From contig NZ_OZ034688.1 of NCBI RefSeq assembly GCF_964026685.1, positions 1-64,000 on the forward strand: 64,000 bases of DNA, written 5' to 3'. This document shows positions 36,816 through 49,802 of the stretch, piece by piece. The DNA is from Candidatus Providencia siddallii. GTDB taxonomy: Bacteria > Pseudomonadota > Gammaproteobacteria > Enterobacterales > Enterobacteriaceae. A program made the translations under genes and the position numbers. Within the stretch, counting starts at the first letter, position 1. Each line of letters opens with the position of its first letter. The notes beneath the pieces are model-generated. The model had not been told where the DNA came from. It worked only from the letters and a program-made list of their open reading frames with translations, and made no database searches.

Positions 36816-39260
<2,445 letters not shown>

Positions 39261-39388
39261 TTATTTTTAAATATATTATTTAATAAAATATATTTTTGTA
39301 ATTAATAATACTTATTTTACATAATTTTTATATAAAATAATATTTTGTATTTTTTTTTAAAAATATCAATTTTTTATTATTTTTTATT

Positions 39389-40489
39389 TTATAAACGTAT
39401 AGGCATTACAATATAAATTAAATTGTTATTTTCTGGATTTTTTATTAGTACACTGGAATATGCATCATTAAACAGAAATTGAATTTTTTTACTTTTTATT
39501 GTATTTAATATATCTAAAATATAATTTATATTAAGATGAATTTCTGTATCTACATCATTATATATAATATCAATAATTTCTTCTGCTATTTCTTGCTCTA
39601 TGTTGTTTGAAGTTATTTTTAATTGATTTTTAGAAAAAAATAATTTAGTTACTAATAATTTTTTATTTGATAAAATAGCAGTACGTAAAAATGCTTGTTT
39701 TAATAATTCACAGGGTGCTTCTAAAGTTTTTTTATAATTTTTATATAAAATTTGTTTATAATTTGGAAAATTTCCATCAATTAGTTTTGATGTAAATATA
39801 ATATTATTTAAAATTATACGAATGTTATTATTGCCAATTTGTAATTCTATTAAAGTTTCACTATTGTCTAATAATCGTAATAATTCAATTACCCCTTTTC
39901 TTGGTAAAATCATAAAATGATGTGGTAATAGTTCATTAATTTTAACAGAACAAATTGAAAGTCTATGTCCATCTGTTGAAACAGATCTTATGGTTTTTTC
40001 TTTTATTTCAAATAATATCCCATTGAGATAATAACGAATATCTTGTTGAGCCATAGAAAATTTAGTTGTTTCAATTAAATATTTTAATGTTGCTTGTGAT
40101 ATAAAAAAATTTATTTTAGTTTTCCAAATATTTATGTTTGGAAAATTAATGGATGGTAATGTTGATATTGAAAAATAACTTTTATTAGATTTTATAATTA
40201 ATTTATTATCATAAAATTCTAATTTTAGAATAGAGTTATCTGGTAAATTACGGCATATATCGTAAAATTTACGAGCTGGGATTGTTATTGATTCAATTTT
40301 ATATTTTTGATTTAAGTAAATGTTAGTAATTATTTCAATTTCTAAATCAGTTGCAGTAAATTGCAATACATAATCTTTTATATTTAATAATAAATTATTT
40401 AAAATCGGTAAAGATGGTTTATTACTTATAATATTGTTAATTTGATGCAATTCTTTTAATAATTTCTCGCGTTTTATAATTAATTTCAC
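39389..40489 (-). CDS. dnaN: DNA polymerase III sliding clamp (beta subunit)
   Basis: DnaN forms the ring that tethers DNA polymerase III to its template. The 366-aa length equals E. coli DnaN. Three clamp domains are traceable: TATDLEIEI, TIPARKFYDICR, the QQDIRYYLNGILFE/STDGHRLSIC stretch, and the final VMPIRL. The start codon is GTG (40487-40489), which gives the family N-terminus MKLIIKREKLL. It begins only 4 bases after the dnaA stop, so the two are probably co-transcribed. Confidence 0.97.
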   Translation of the reverse strand: MKLIIKREKLLKELHQINNIISNKPSLPILNNLLLNIKDYVLQFTATDLEIEIITNIYLNQKYKIESITIPARKFYDICRNLPDNSILKLEFYDNKLIIKSNKSYFSISTLPSINFPNINIWKTKINFFISQATLKYLIETTKFSMAQQDIRYYLNGILFEIKEKTIRSVSTDGHRLSICSVKINELLPHHFMILPRKGVIELLRLLDNSETLIELQIGNNNIRIILNNIIFTSKLIDGNFPNYKQILYKNYKKTLEAPCELLKQAFLRTAILSNKKLLVTKLFFSKNQLKITSNNIEQEIAEEIIDIIYNDVDTEIHLNINYILDILNTIKSKKIQFLFNDAYSSVLIKNPENNNLIYIVMPIRL

Positions 40490-40493
40490 AATT

Positions 40494-41888
40494 TTATAAT
40501 GATAGTATTTTGATTAAGTTAGAAAAATCTTCTTTTATATTATGATTTTTTTTTAATAATTCTTTAATTGTACGACAAGCATGTAAAACTGTAGTATGAT
40601 CTCTTCCTCCAAATGATTGTCCTATTTCGTGCAAACTGTGATTTGTTAATTTTTTTGATAACGCCATAGCTATTTGACGAGGACGTGAGATATAACGAGA
40701 TCGACGCTTAGATAATAAATCTGTAATTTTTATTTTATAATATTTTGATATTGTTTTTTGTATATTGTCAATAGTTATTAATTTTTTTTTTATTGTTAAT
40801 AAATCACGTAATGTTTCTTTAACAAAATTAATTGTAATTTCATGTTTAGTAAGATTTGAATTAGCAATAACTAGATTAAGAGCTCCTTCTAATTCTCGAA
40901 CGTTAGAACAAATTTGTTTTGCAATAAAACAAGCTACTTCATTAGAAATTGTTATTTTATTTTCATCGGCTTTTTTCATTAAAATAGCTATTCGTGTTTC
41001 TAAATCTGGTGGTTCTATTGCGATTGTTAAACCCCAACTTAAACGAGATTTTAATCTTTCTTCTATACCATTAATTTCTTTTGGATATCTATCAGAAGTT
41101 AAAATTATTTGTTGATTATGTTCAAATAATGTATTAAATGTATGAAAAAATTCTTCTTGAGAACGTTCTTTATTAGCAAAAAATTGAATATCATCTATAA
41201 GTAATGCATTTAAAGAACGATAATAATGTTTAAAATCTTCAATTACGTTGTTTTGTAATGCTTTAACCATATTTTGTACAAATTGTTCTGAATGTATATA
41301 AACAATACGAATATTTTTTTTATTTTGTATAATATTATTTGCTATAGCATGCAGTAAATGTGTTTTACCTAAACCAGTTTCACTGTATAAAAATAATGGA
41401 TTATATTTTTTTCCTAAATTTTTTGCAATTTGTTTTGTTGCTGCAATTGCTAATTGATTTGATTTTCCTTCAATAAAATTATCAAAAATATGTTTTTTAT
41501 TTATTTTAGGATAAAAATTAAATTTTAATTCATAAATATTTTTATTTTTTTCTATTGATTTTGATTTTGTAAAAATTTTATTTGTATTATTAATATTATT
41601 ATTTTGTAAATTTTTTTGTATAATAACAATTGGTTTATTTCCTATTTTTAACTGAAGTTTTGGAACATTTGATCCATGAATATTATTTAATAATGTATTT
41701 ATATTATTCATATATTTGTCTTTTACATATTTAAATACAAAACGATTTGGTGCATAAAGTATTAGTATATTATTATTTAGCTCAGCTTGTAATGGTCGTA
41801 TCCACATACTGAATTCTGTAGTAGGTAATTCATGTTGTAATTGTTTAAGACATCGCTGCCAAAGCGAAAGTAACACGTTGAACTCCAT
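40494..41888 (-). CDS. dnaA: Chromosomal replication initiator DnaA
   Basis: DnaA binds 9-mer boxes and opens oriC. The 464-aa protein (E. coli 467) has the N-terminal DnaB/DiaA-interaction domain ([22 protein letters not shown]) and a variable Asn/Lys-rich linker. The AAA+ core has Walker [14 protein letters not shown] near residue 168 and LLIDDIQFF. The C-terminal DNA-binding signature is [10 protein letters not shown]. Some insect symbionts lost dnaA, so its integrity here, with a DnaA box at 78-86, suggests ordinary DnaA-dependent initiation. It is divergent from rpmH, as in E. coli. Confidence 0.97.
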   Translation of the reverse strand: MEFNVLLSLWQRCLKQLQHELPTTEFSMWIRPLQAELNNNILILYAPNRFVFKYVKDKYMNNINTLLNNIHGSNVPKLQLKIGNKPIVIIQKNLQNNNINNTNKIFTKSKSIEKNKNIYELKFNFYPKINKKHIFDNFIEGKSNQLAIAATKQIAKNLGKKYNPLFLYSETGLGKTHLLHAIANNIIQNKKNIRIVYIHSEQFVQNMVKALQNNVIEDFKHYYRSLNALLIDDIQFFANKERSQEEFFHTFNTLFEHNQQIILTSDRYPKEINGIEERLKSRLSWGLTIAIEPPDLETRIAILMKKADENKITISNEVACFIAKQICSNVRELEGALNLVIANSNLTKHEITINFVKETLRDLLTIKKKLITIDNIQKTISKYYKIKITDLLSKRRSRYISRPRQIAMALSKKLTNHSLHEIGQSFGGRDHTTVLHACRTIKELLKKNHNIKEDFSNLIKILSL

Positions 41889-42291
41889 AAATTATGTAAA
41901 ATAATTTATTAAATGAATAGTTTTATGATCATATAGTAAAATTTTAATTAGATCTTTATTCTTTTATATAATTTTATAGATCTTAATTAATAAAAAATAT
42001 TTTAAAATTAAAAAAAATTATTGATTAACTAAAATAGTTTATTGTGATTTTTATTATTATTTAATATTGATATCAAAATATTTTGAAGAAGGTTATTGTT
42101 TTTTTTATATCAGTAGTTATAATTGAAAAAAATATAAAAATAAAATATTTATTAATATAAAATAACATAAAAGTTAATATTTTAATAAAATAATAAATTA
42201 TATAGAAGTAAATTTTAAATAATTTATTATAAAAATAATAATTTTAAAATAAAATGTTATTAAAATAATAAAAAATTTTGGATAAAGTTTT
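41889..42291. other. 403-bp divergent dnaA/rpmH promoter region
   Basis: This holds the promoters of dnaA-dnaN and rpmH-rnpA-yidD-yidC-mnmE. Several GATC sites occur (a TGATCA near 41927 and AGATCT near 41954 and 41982), which in E. coli mark this region and oriC. I find no perfect DnaA box. No gene is present. Confidence 0.55.
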
Positions 42292-42435
42292 ATGAAACGT
42301 ACTTATCAACCATCTATAATAAAACGTAATCGTTCACATGGGTTTCGTGCACGTATGTCTAGTAAAAATGGTCGTTATATTTTATCTAGACGTCGTTCTA
42401 AAAAACGTACGCGTTTAACTGTTTCTTCTAGTTAA
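42292..42435 (+). CDS. rpmH: 50S ribosomal protein L34
   Basis: L34 is a small basic large-subunit protein. The 47-aa sequence [19 protein letters not shown] ... [14 protein letters not shown] follows the family exactly (E. coli 46 aa). It opens the conserved rpmH-rnpA-yidD-yidC-mnmE block and is followed by rnpA after 12 bases. Confidence 0.96.
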   Translation: MKRTYQPSIIKRNRSHGFRARMSSKNGRYILSRRRSKKRTRLTVSSS

Positions 42436-42447
42436 AGATAATTTAAT

Positions 42448-42797
42448 ATGAACAGTTTAATATTTTCTAAAAAAAATCGTTTATTAACTTATAAAAGTTT
42501 TAATAATGTTTTTAAGAAACATCAATTATCTAATTCAATAGAGGTAAAAATTTTTGGTTGTTTAAATGGGCTTGGATATCCTCGTATAGGTATAATTTTT
42601 GTAAAAAAAAAATTAAATACGCTCATGAACGAAATAGAATAAAACGAATAATTCGTGAGTATTTTCGTTTGCATCAGCATGAACTATATTCAATGGATTT
42701 TATTGTTTTAATAAAAAAAAATATAGTTAATTTTCATAAAGATAAAATAACACATTTATTAAATAAAATATGGCATTGTTACAATCATTTTGTATAA
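42448..42797 (+). CDS. rnpA: RNase P protein component, split by a frameshift in an A10 tract
   Basis: RnpA is the protein cofactor of RNase P, which matures the 5' ends of tRNAs. The first part ([22 protein letters not shown]...[12 protein letters not shown]) and the second part ([24 protein letters not shown]...) both match E. coli RnpA but are in different frames. The switch lies in a run of ten A at 42603-42612. Eleven A would give [17 protein letters not shown], which aligns without gaps, for a product of about 116 aa (E. coli 119). The RNA-binding signature R-N-R-I-K-R is intact. Rescue by transcriptional or translational slippage, or a sequencing error, are both more likely than loss, because RNase P is essential and the rest is well conserved. 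The end overlaps yidD. Confidence 0.88.
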
Positions 42798-43024
42798 AAA
42801 TTTTAATTATGTTATTGATTGCTTATCAAGCATTTATTAGTCCTTTATTAGGTAAAAATTGTAGATTTGATCCAACGTGTTCTAATTATGGAATTGAAGT
42901 ATTATGTAGATTTGGTTTGTTTAAAGGTATCTTTTTAATGATAAAACGTATATTGAAATGTAATCCTTTGCATCCTGGAGGAAAAGATCCTGTTGTGTTT
43001 AAAAATATAGGTAATAGAGAATAA
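42770..43024 (+). CDS. yidD: Membrane protein insertion efficiency factor YidD
   Basis: YidD is a small membrane-associated protein that helps YidC insert inner-membrane proteins. The 84-aa product contains the family core [28 protein letters not shown] and [13 protein letters not shown], with the conserved Cys residues. It overlaps rnpA by 28 bases and precedes yidC by 5 bases, the order found throughout bacteria. Confidence 0.94.
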   Translation: MALLQSFCIKILIMLLIAYQAFISPLLGKNCRFDPTCSNYGIEVLCRFGLFKGIFLMIKRILKCNPLHPGGKDPVVFKNIGNRE

Positions 43025-43029
43025 AATCA

Positions 43030-44661
43030 ATGCATTTGAAAGGTAATTTTGTATTTATAGTTTTGTTGTTTATATTATTTTTATTTTGGCAAAATTTAGA
43101 AAATAAAAAAAATTTACAAAATTCTAAAAATGTTCAAAATGTAAAACAAATTGAAATTCCAAATTCTGGTTTTATTGATAATTTAGTAAAAAATGAAAAA
43201 ATTACAGTAAAAACAGATGTTTTTAAGATGTTAATAAATATCTATGGTGATATTGATGAAGTAGATTTATTAGTTTATCCTAAGACTCTTTATTCTAAAA
43301 TTCCATTTCGTTTATTAGAAACACAACGAGATTTTATTTATCAAGCACAAAGTGGTTTTGTCGGATATAATGGTCCGGATAATCCATTAAATAATAAAGG
43401 TGTTCGTCCTGTATATAAAATAGATAAAAAATTTTTTGAATTAAAAGAAAATCAAAATGTGTTAATTATTCCTATGATTTTTATTGATTCTAATAATATT
43501 ATTTATAAAAAAACATATATTATAAAACGCGGAAAATATTCTATTGATATTAAGTATACAGTTCAAAACCCAACGCTTAATAATATTAGTGTTGCTATTT
43601 TTGGTCAACTAAAACAAAGTATTATTTTGCCTAAAGAACGAGATGTAAATAATAGTAATTTTGCTTTAAAAACGTATCGTGGCGCTGCATTTTCATCATA
43701 TGAAAATAGTTATCAAAAATATAGTATTAGTGATATAGAAAATAAAAATTTAAATTTTAATACAAAAGGAGGTTGGATTGCTTTTTTGCAACAATATTTT
43801 GCAACAGCTTGGGTGCCACCAAATAATGAAAATAATACTTTTTATAGTATATATTTAGATAATAAATATATTATAGTTGGTTATAAAAGTGAATCAACAA
43901 TAATTCCATCTAATAGTATTTTTGATTATTCATCAACGTTGTGGGTTGGTCCAGAAATTCAATCAGAAATGGCCAAAGTTGCGTCTCATTTAGATTTAAC
44001 AGTAGATTATGGTTGGTTGTGGTTTATTTCTCAACCTATGTTTAAGTTGTTAAAAATAATTCAAAATTATGTAAGTAATTGGGGTATATCTATTATTATT
44101 ATTACTTTTATAGTTAGAGGGGTTATGTATCCATTAACTAAAGCTCAATATATATCAATGGCAAAGATGAGATTATTACAACCGAAGATTATTGAGATAC
44201 GTGAACGTTTCAGTAATGATAAACAACGTATAAGTCAAGAAATAATAGCTATGTATAAAATTGAAAAAGTAAACCCATTAGGAGGATGTTTACCTTTGAT
44301 TATACAAATGCCAATTTTTCTTGCATTATATTATATGTTAATGGGTTCAGTTGAGTTGCGTCATGCATCTTTTTTTGGTTGGATTAATGATTTATCAGCA
44401 CAAGATCCTTATTATATTTTACCTATGTTAATGGGTTTTACTATGTTTATTATTCAACGAATGTCTCCTGTAACCGTTACAGAACCAATGCAGAAAAAGA
44501 TTGTAACGTATATGCCAATTATATTTATAATATTTTTTTTATGGTTTCCATCAGGACTTGTTTTATATTATATAATTAGTAATTTTGTTACAATTATTCA
44601 ACAACAATTTATATATAGAAGTTTAGAAAAATCTGGATTACATGATTGTGGTAAAAAATAA
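43030..44661 (+). CDS. yidC: Membrane protein insertase YidC
   Basis: YidC inserts and folds inner-membrane proteins, alone or with SecYEG. The 543-aa protein (E. coli 548) has an N-terminal signal-anchor helix ([14 protein letters not shown]), a large periplasmic domain (about residues 50-330) and the conserved C-terminal membrane core. The core shows [15 protein letters not shown]-like, [29 protein letters not shown] and the [16 protein letters not shown] end. The hydrophilic substrate groove Arg is in the [11 protein letters not shown] helix. Confidence 0.96.
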   Translation: MHLKGNFVFIVLLFILFLFWQNLENKKNLQNSKNVQNVKQIEIPNSGFIDNLVKNEKITVKTDVFKMLINIYGDIDEVDLLVYPKTLYSKIPFRLLETQRDFIYQAQSGFVGYNGPDNPLNNKGVRPVYKIDKKFFELKENQNVLIIPMIFIDSNNIIYKKTYIIKRGKYSIDIKYTVQNPTLNNISVAIFGQLKQSIILPKERDVNNSNFALKTYRGAAFSSYENSYQKYSISDIENKNLNFNTKGGWIAFLQQYFATAWVPPNNENNTFYSIYLDNKYIIVGYKSESTIIPSNSIFDYSSTLWVGPEIQSEMAKVASHLDLTVDYGWLWFISQPMFKLLKIIQNYVSNWGISIIIITFIVRGVMYPLTKAQYISMAKMRLLQPKIIEIRERFSNDKQRISQEIIAMYKIEKVNPLGGCLPLIIQMPIFLALYYMLMGSVELRHASFFGWINDLSAQDPYYILPMLMGFTMFIIQRMSPVTVTEPMQKKIVTYMPIIFIIFFLWFPSGLVLYYIISNFVTIIQQQFIYRSLEKSGLHDCGKK

Positions 44662-46045
44662 TTTAAATTTAAATAAAAAGCCATTAAAATATATTAATGA
44701 TACTATTGTAGCACAAATAACACCAGTTAGTCGCGGAGGAGTTGGTATTATACGTGTATCTGGTTGTAAAGTTAAGACTGTTTCTAATAAAATTTTAAAA
44801 AAAATACCTAAACCACGTTATGCTGATTATATTCCATTTTTTGATGATAATGATATTGTAATAGATCATGGAATTGCAATTTATTTTCCTAGTCCTAATT
44901 CTTTTACTGGTGAAGATGTTTTAGAATTACATGGACATGGAGGCTTAATAGTTCTTAATTTAATTCTTAAAAGAATATTGGATATTAATGAAGTACGGAT
45001 TGCTAATCCAGGAGAATTTTGTGAACGTGCGTTTTTAAATAAAAAAATTGATTTAATTCAAGCTGAAGCTATTTCTGATTTAATTGAAGCAAATTCAGAA
45101 CAAGCTGTTCGTTCTGCAATAAAAAGTTTACAAGGAGTTTTTTCTAGTAATATTTATAAATTGGTAAATATGTTAAAAGAGTTACGCATATATATTGAGG
45201 GTTCAATTGATTTTTCAGAACAAGAAAATACTTATTTATTAAATAATGAAATAAAATATAAATTAAATAAAATTATTTTATTTTTAAAAAATATTTTATC
45301 ACAAACAAAAAAAGGAATTTTATTACGTGAAGGGATAAATATAGTTATTGCTGGTTCACCAAATGCCGGTAAAAGTAGTTTGTTAAATACATTAGTTGGT
45401 AGTGATGTTGCTATTGTTACGGATATTGCTGGTACTACGAGAGATATATTATGTGAACATATTTATATTAATGGTATACAAATAAATATATTTGATAGTG
45501 CTGGATTATGTAATCCTAATAATGAAGTTGAACGTATAGGAGTTGAACGCGCATTAAATATAATAAAACGAGCAGATAGAATATTGTATGTTGTAGATTC
45601 TACTGTTACATCGAAAAATGAATTTCAGTTTTGTTCTGAATTTATTGATTGTTTGTCATATAAAATTCCTATTACTATAATTCGTAATAAGATAGATTTA
45701 ACTGGTGAAGATGTTAAAATTGAAAATAAAGAGTATCCAACTATATATATGTCTGTTCGTGAATGTAATGGAATAAATATATTGTATGAACATCTTAAAT
45801 CTATTGTAAGTTTTAATAATGATAATGAAGGTGTTTTTATTGCAAGAGAACGTCATTTACAAGCTCTTAAATCTGCATATATTTATTTATCTAATTGTTA
45901 TGAGGAAATTATTACTAATAATTCATATGAATTAATTGCAGAAGAATTACGTTTAGCTCAAAATGAATTAAATAAGATTACTGGCAAATATACTTCTGAT
46001 GATTTACTACATAGTATTTTTTCTAATTTTTGTATTGGAAAATAA
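44642..46045 (+). CDS. mnmE: tRNA modification GTPase MnmE (TrmE)
   Basis: MnmE works with MnmG (183-2072) on wobble uridines. The 467-aa protein has the formyl-THF-binding N-terminal domain ([22 protein letters not shown]), a helical domain, the inserted G domain with [12 protein letters not shown] near residue 237 and DIAGTTRD, and the C-terminal FCIGK with the essential Cys. The only ATG (44642) overlaps yidC by 20 bases and adds about 16 residues before the normal family start. A non-ATG start further in is possible. Confidence 0.95.
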   Translation: MIVVKNNLNLNKKPLKYINDTIVAQITPVSRGGVGIIRVSGCKVKTVSNKILKKIPKPRYADYIPFFDDNDIVIDHGIAIYFPSPNSFTGEDVLELHGHGGLIVLNLILKRILDINEVRIANPGEFCERAFLNKKIDLIQAEAISDLIEANSEQAVRSAIKSLQGVFSSNIYKLVNMLKELRIYIEGSIDFSEQENTYLLNNEIKYKLNKIILFLKNILSQTKKGILLREGINIVIAGSPNAGKSSLLNTLVGSDVAIVTDIAGTTRDILCEHIYINGIQINIFDSAGLCNPNNEVERIGVERALNIIKRADRILYVVDSTVTSKNEFQFCSEFIDCLSYKIPITIIRNKIDLTGEDVKIENKEYPTIYMSVRECNGINILYEHLKSIVSFNNDNEGVFIARERHLQALKSAYIYLSNCYEEIITNNSYELIAEELRLAQNELNKITGKYTSDDLLHSIFSNFCIGK

Positions 46046-46103
46046 TTTTTGATTTTTTATATAAAACTTTTTAATAAAATTTAATTTTAATTTTTGAAAT
46101 ATA

Positions 46104-46154
46104 TATTTAACTATATTGTATTATTTATTGTAAATAATACAATATAGTTAAATA
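46104..46154. terminator. Perfect inverted repeat, 24-bp stem, 3-nt loop
   Basis: Arms 46104-46127 and 46131-46154 are perfect reverse complements. The repeat lies between the convergent stops of mnmE and the invasin gene. With the next repeat it forms a tandem pair of strong hairpins, probably a bidirectional terminator, although there is almost no G+C in the stem. Confidence 0.65.
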
Positions 46155-46188
46155 ATAAAATATTTATTTTTTTAAGAGATATGTATTT

Positions 46189-46251
46189 AATAAAAATATT
46201 TTAAACATATTTATTAATTTAATTAATAAATATGTTTAAAATATTTTTATT
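46189..46251. terminator. Perfect inverted repeat, 30-bp stem, 3-nt loop
   Basis: Arms 46189-46218 and 46222-46251 are perfect reverse complements over 30 bp with a 3-base loop, the longest perfect palindrome I found in the window. It lies 37 bases beyond the 3' end of the invasin gene (minus strand) and follows the 24-bp repeat after mnmE. Confidence 0.7.
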
Positions 46252-46288
46252 CCAGAATACATAAAATACAAAAATATAAAATTATATT

Positions 46289-49200
46289 TTATGGACAAAT
46301 TGAAATTGAATTTATATCGTTAATTATCGCATTGTCTGTTGTAGTATCAAGTTCAAATACAATCCAACAATCTCTTGATTTAATAGGCATATTTGGGGAT
46401 GCAAACGTTTTTGTTTGTCCATCATTTAAATTAATTGTAACATTTGCTTCTAAGTTATTAGAGCTTGTATACTCGTCACAGTTGTGAACAAAATATAAAT
46501 ATTTTCCTTTATTTAATTTTAATAGAGAAATTGTTTCTATTCCTGGGAAATGTTGTTTATCTATATCTAATATAGCATTTGATTCATTAGGTTGTTTTTG
46601 ATCAAAAAATACTTCTACTCTATTTGTATTATTTTTAGTAGGAACATAAAGGTGTGCATCTAGATCATTTGGTTCTTTATTCCAATTTAAAATTATTCTT
46701 CCAGATATTTCATTAAGTGTTAATGACATCGGGAAAATATTTTCAATATTATTATTTACATAAATTTTTTTATTTAAATTTATAAAACCTTTTAAAGATA
46801 AATTAAATATATAATTATCAATTTCTAAAATAGTTTTAAATTCACCATTGTTATCAGAATAAATTGTATCTATTAGATTTGTTTCATTATTTTTATAAAT
46901 ATTTATTTTGACATTATTTAGTGGTTTATCATTTGTAGCATTTATAACATATCCTTTTATATTTACTAAATTAAATGAAACTTTTTTGTCCGCATTAACA
47001 ATTATTTTTGATGTGTTTAATTTTGCTCCAACTGTAATATCACTTACAGGTATATTATTGTTTGTTAGTATTATTATAGATTCTCCGTTTTCATTTGTTT
47101 TAGATTTTACTTCTAAAAAAACATTTTTTTTATCTGCATATGGTATAATTGTAATATTTTTAATTGGTTTTTCGTTAATATCAACTACTTTTACTGTGTA
47201 AGAAAAACTAGATGTGTTTTTTAATATTTTTTTTGTATTTATATCATTTAATTTTACTGATTCTATTATTGATGTATTAATATCTTGGATGAATTTTGTT
47301 GATATATTTTTTTGAATATTTGAATCAGTTATCGTTAAAATAGATTCACCTGAGTTTGTATTTGTAAATAATATAAAAATTTGTCCATTATTATCTGTTG
47401 TTTGTATATTTTTTGTAATTTTTGCTTTATTTGATGCACTAATATTTAGTATTTTATTTTTTATTGGGTTTTTATGTTCATCTAATACTGTTGCTATAAC
47501 AATGTTTTCATCAATTCCATTCGCTATTGCTTTATCTTTTTTTAATGTTAAATTTATTGTGTGATTTAAATTTTCTGTTTGTTTGAATGTTATTTTTTTA
47601 TTAATAAAATTTTTATTTTCTATAATTGCTTTTAAAGTACCTTCTCCAGATATTTTACTTGTTATTAAAATTGATGCTTTACCATTTTTATCCGTTTTTG
47701 TAGTTATTTTTTGTTCGGTTTTATTACTTAAATTATTTAATGTTATTTTGGTATTATCCAAAAAATTTTCTATTAGAAAAGTTATATTTTTATTTGATAA
47801 TGGTTCTTTTTTTTCGTTTTGAATATTAATTGTTGCTGTATATTCATCTTTATCGTTTGCTAATAAAATTTTATTAGGTGATATATTTAAATCACAAATA
47901 ATATTTTGTGATTTTATCAAATTTATTAGCATAATTGCTGTGTTTGATTTATTGTTGTTATTGTCGATTCCAATTGCATATAAATAATATTGTTTTATTT
48001 TATTTTGTGTTGTTTTAAATGCATTTTTTGGTAAAATTAATTTTATACTATTTAATGATGTTTTTTGAATTTTACCACCTTCTGTTATTATTTTTGGAGC
48101 AGACCATAAAATATTTTTTAATCCATATTTGAAGTTATTGATTACAGCTGTTATTTGTATGTTTTCATCATTTTCTATTGTAATAGATTTAGGAAGCGAT
48201 ATATTTAAAAAATTTTGTTTTTTATATTGCATAATTATATTATAATTACGATCTATAAAATCGTATCTATTTCCGTATAGTTTTCGTGTTATGTTTATAT
48301 TATTTGGAATTATTTGTTGTTTTAGTGGTAATAAAAAGTTATAAGTTAATTTTATTTCTATATGATTATCATTAAATTTTCCTTTAGATGTTTTTCCTTT
48401 AAAAGTTATAAATGGTAATGGGTTATAAATGATTCCAATTGTTGATCTGTTTTGTTTTGGAGTTTTTAATAAAAGTGTATTATCATTTATATAATTGTTT
48501 ATGTATTTTTCATATTTAACAAACATGCCAAATTGCGTATAAAATGGTAAATAGTATTCTGTATTAAAATCAAAACCATTAGCAGGTCGTTCGTCATATT
48601 CTTTTAAATTATGTGAGTTAGATTTATGCCAATTTGTTAAACGAAAATAATTATTTGCTGAAAACTTTATGTAATCTAACCATAGTTCATATCCAATACT
48701 AAACCTAGAATTTTTTCCTGTAATATCATAATCATAAAAACTATTTATACCAAACATTAAATTTTTTAAGTATTGACGATAACCTAAACCAGTGTTTGTT
48801 ATTTTTTTATTATTTATTTTTCTTAATCCTAATTGAGCAAATAAAAAATCATTTTGTTTATTTAAAAATGGTAATAATATATCTATATTTTTTGTTTTAT
48901 TAATATTTATCTGTATTTTTGCTTTACAATATTTATTTAATAAATTTGTTATATATTCATTAATAAGATTTTCACTTAAATTATAAACATAATTTATTGA
49001 ATTATTATATTTATTTTTATTGTTCAAAATATAACCAATTTGAGTGCTATGTTTAGCTATTTTAGTTTTAAGATCTATATTATTTTGATTAAAAACATTT
49101 GTTGTTTTATATAATGGAATATCTGGAATATTATGTTTATTAAGTGTATTTTGTGTTGGTTTTGATGATAAATAGGAATAATTTTCAGAATTTGTTTTTT

Positions 49201-49345
49201 GTGTGTTAATAATTATTTTGTTTATAGTATTTTTATTTATTATCGGTTCTGTTGCATAAATAAATTTTGAAAAAAATGATTGTATTAAAAATATATATAT
49301 GATTAATTGTTTTATTCTTAAAAAAAATAAATACAATATATACAT
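46289..49345 (-). CDS. Invasin/intimin-family inverse autotransporter adhesin
   Basis: A 1018-aa outer-membrane adhesin. A signal peptide (cleavage near residue 31, FIYA/TE) is followed by the intimin/invasin beta-barrel, about residues 125-345. The barrel has the family hallmarks GLGYRQYL, GINSFYDYD, NYFRLTNWHKS and EYDERPANGFD. The plug-linker motif (YDFIDRNYNIIMQYKKQ, residues 360-376) comes next. The passenger has Ig-like Big_1-type repeats (about residues 380-795; TDKNGKASI, TDNNGQIFI and TNENGESII mark three of them) and a carboxypeptidase-regulatory-like fold (about 798-880). A C-terminal domain resembling DUF2135/YfaP (about 882-1005, WNKEPNDLDAHLYVP) ends the protein. The frame is open throughout. 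Such a large adhesin is unexpected in so reduced a genome. It might mediate contact with host membranes. Confidence 0.88.
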   Translation of the reverse strand: MYILYLFFLRIKQLIIYIFLIQSFFSKFIYATEPIINKNTINKIIINTQKTNSENYSYLSSKPTQNTLNKHNIPDIPLYKTTNVFNQNNIDLKTKIAKHSTQIGYILNNKNKYNNSINYVYNLSENLINEYITNLLNKYCKAKIQININKTKNIDILLPFLNKQNDFLFAQLGLRKINNKKITNTGLGYRQYLKNLMFGINSFYDYDITGKNSRFSIGYELWLDYIKFSANNYFRLTNWHKSNSHNLKEYDERPANGFDFNTEYYLPFYTQFGMFVKYEKYINNYINDNTLLLKTPKQNRSTIGIIYNPLPFITFKGKTSKGKFNDNHIEIKLTYNFLLPLKQQIIPNNINITRKLYGNRYDFIDRNYNIIMQYKKQNFLNISLPKSITIENDENIQITAVINNFKYGLKNILWSAPKIITEGGKIQKTSLNSIKLILPKNAFKTTQNKIKQYYLYAIGIDNNNNKSNTAIMLINLIKSQNIICDLNISPNKILLANDKDEYTATINIQNEKKEPLSNKNITFLIENFLDNTKITLNNLSNKTEQKITTKTDKNGKASILITSKISGEGTLKAIIENKNFINKKITFKQTENLNHTINLTLKKDKAIANGIDENIVIATVLDEHKNPIKNKILNISASNKAKITKNIQTTDNNGQIFILFTNTNSGESILTITDSNIQKNISTKFIQDINTSIIESVKLNDINTKKILKNTSSFSYTVKVVDINEKPIKNITIIPYADKKNVFLEVKSKTNENGESIIILTNNNIPVSDITVGAKLNTSKIIVNADKKVSFNLVNIKGYVINATNDKPLNNVKINIYKNNETNLIDTIYSDNNGEFKTILEIDNYIFNLSLKGFINLNKKIYVNNNIENIFPMSLTLNEISGRIILNWNKEPNDLDAHLYVPTKNNTNRVEVFFDQKQPNESNAILDIDKQHFPGIETISLLKLNKGKYLYFVHNCDEYTSSNNLEANVTINLNDGQTKTFASPNMPIKSRDCWIVFELDTTTDNAIINDINSISICP

Positions 49346-49802
49346 TGTTGTTTTCTTATAGTTAATCGTTTTATATATAATTTAATATAAAAAAAATATA
49401 AGTAAATATTTTTTTAAAAATTATTTGTTTTTTATTTCTAAAAAAATATTTTTTGTAAGAAATTATATTTTTTTAAGTTAATTAATATATAATTTTATAT
49501 TATGATTTAATTAATATGTAATTATATTATTAATTTTTTAAAATTATAAAAAAATAAAAATAGTTTTTGAATTATATTAATTTTAAAATTAACATATATT
49601 ATTTTATATTTTTTTTAAGTATAAAAGTATTATTTAAATATTAAAATATTTTTTAAAATTATTAAAAATATCAATATATATTGATAAGTTTAATAGAATA
49701 TTTATAATGAATAGTTATATCTTTATAAAATAGAAGTATAGAATAATTTATTTGAAATATAATTTTTATAAAAAATATTAAAATTACAAATTGATTTTTA
49801 AC
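49346..49802. other. 457-bp intergenic region invasin/ribB
   Basis: Non-coding A+T-rich DNA upstream of the invasin gene, both neighbours on the minus strand. Only short palindromes are present (for example near 49670-49685). No promoter stands out. Confidence 0.5.

Noticed and set aside
41889-42291. oriC in the dnaA-rpmH interval because of several GATC sites
   Set aside because: I found no DnaA box there. The GATC sites also occur in the ordinary dnaA promoter of E. coli. The mnmG side has the only perfect box.
46908-47822. Plus-strand open frames of 79-97 codons opposite the invasin gene
   Set aside because: They are antisense shadows of the invasin coding sequence with low-complexity hydrophobic translations.
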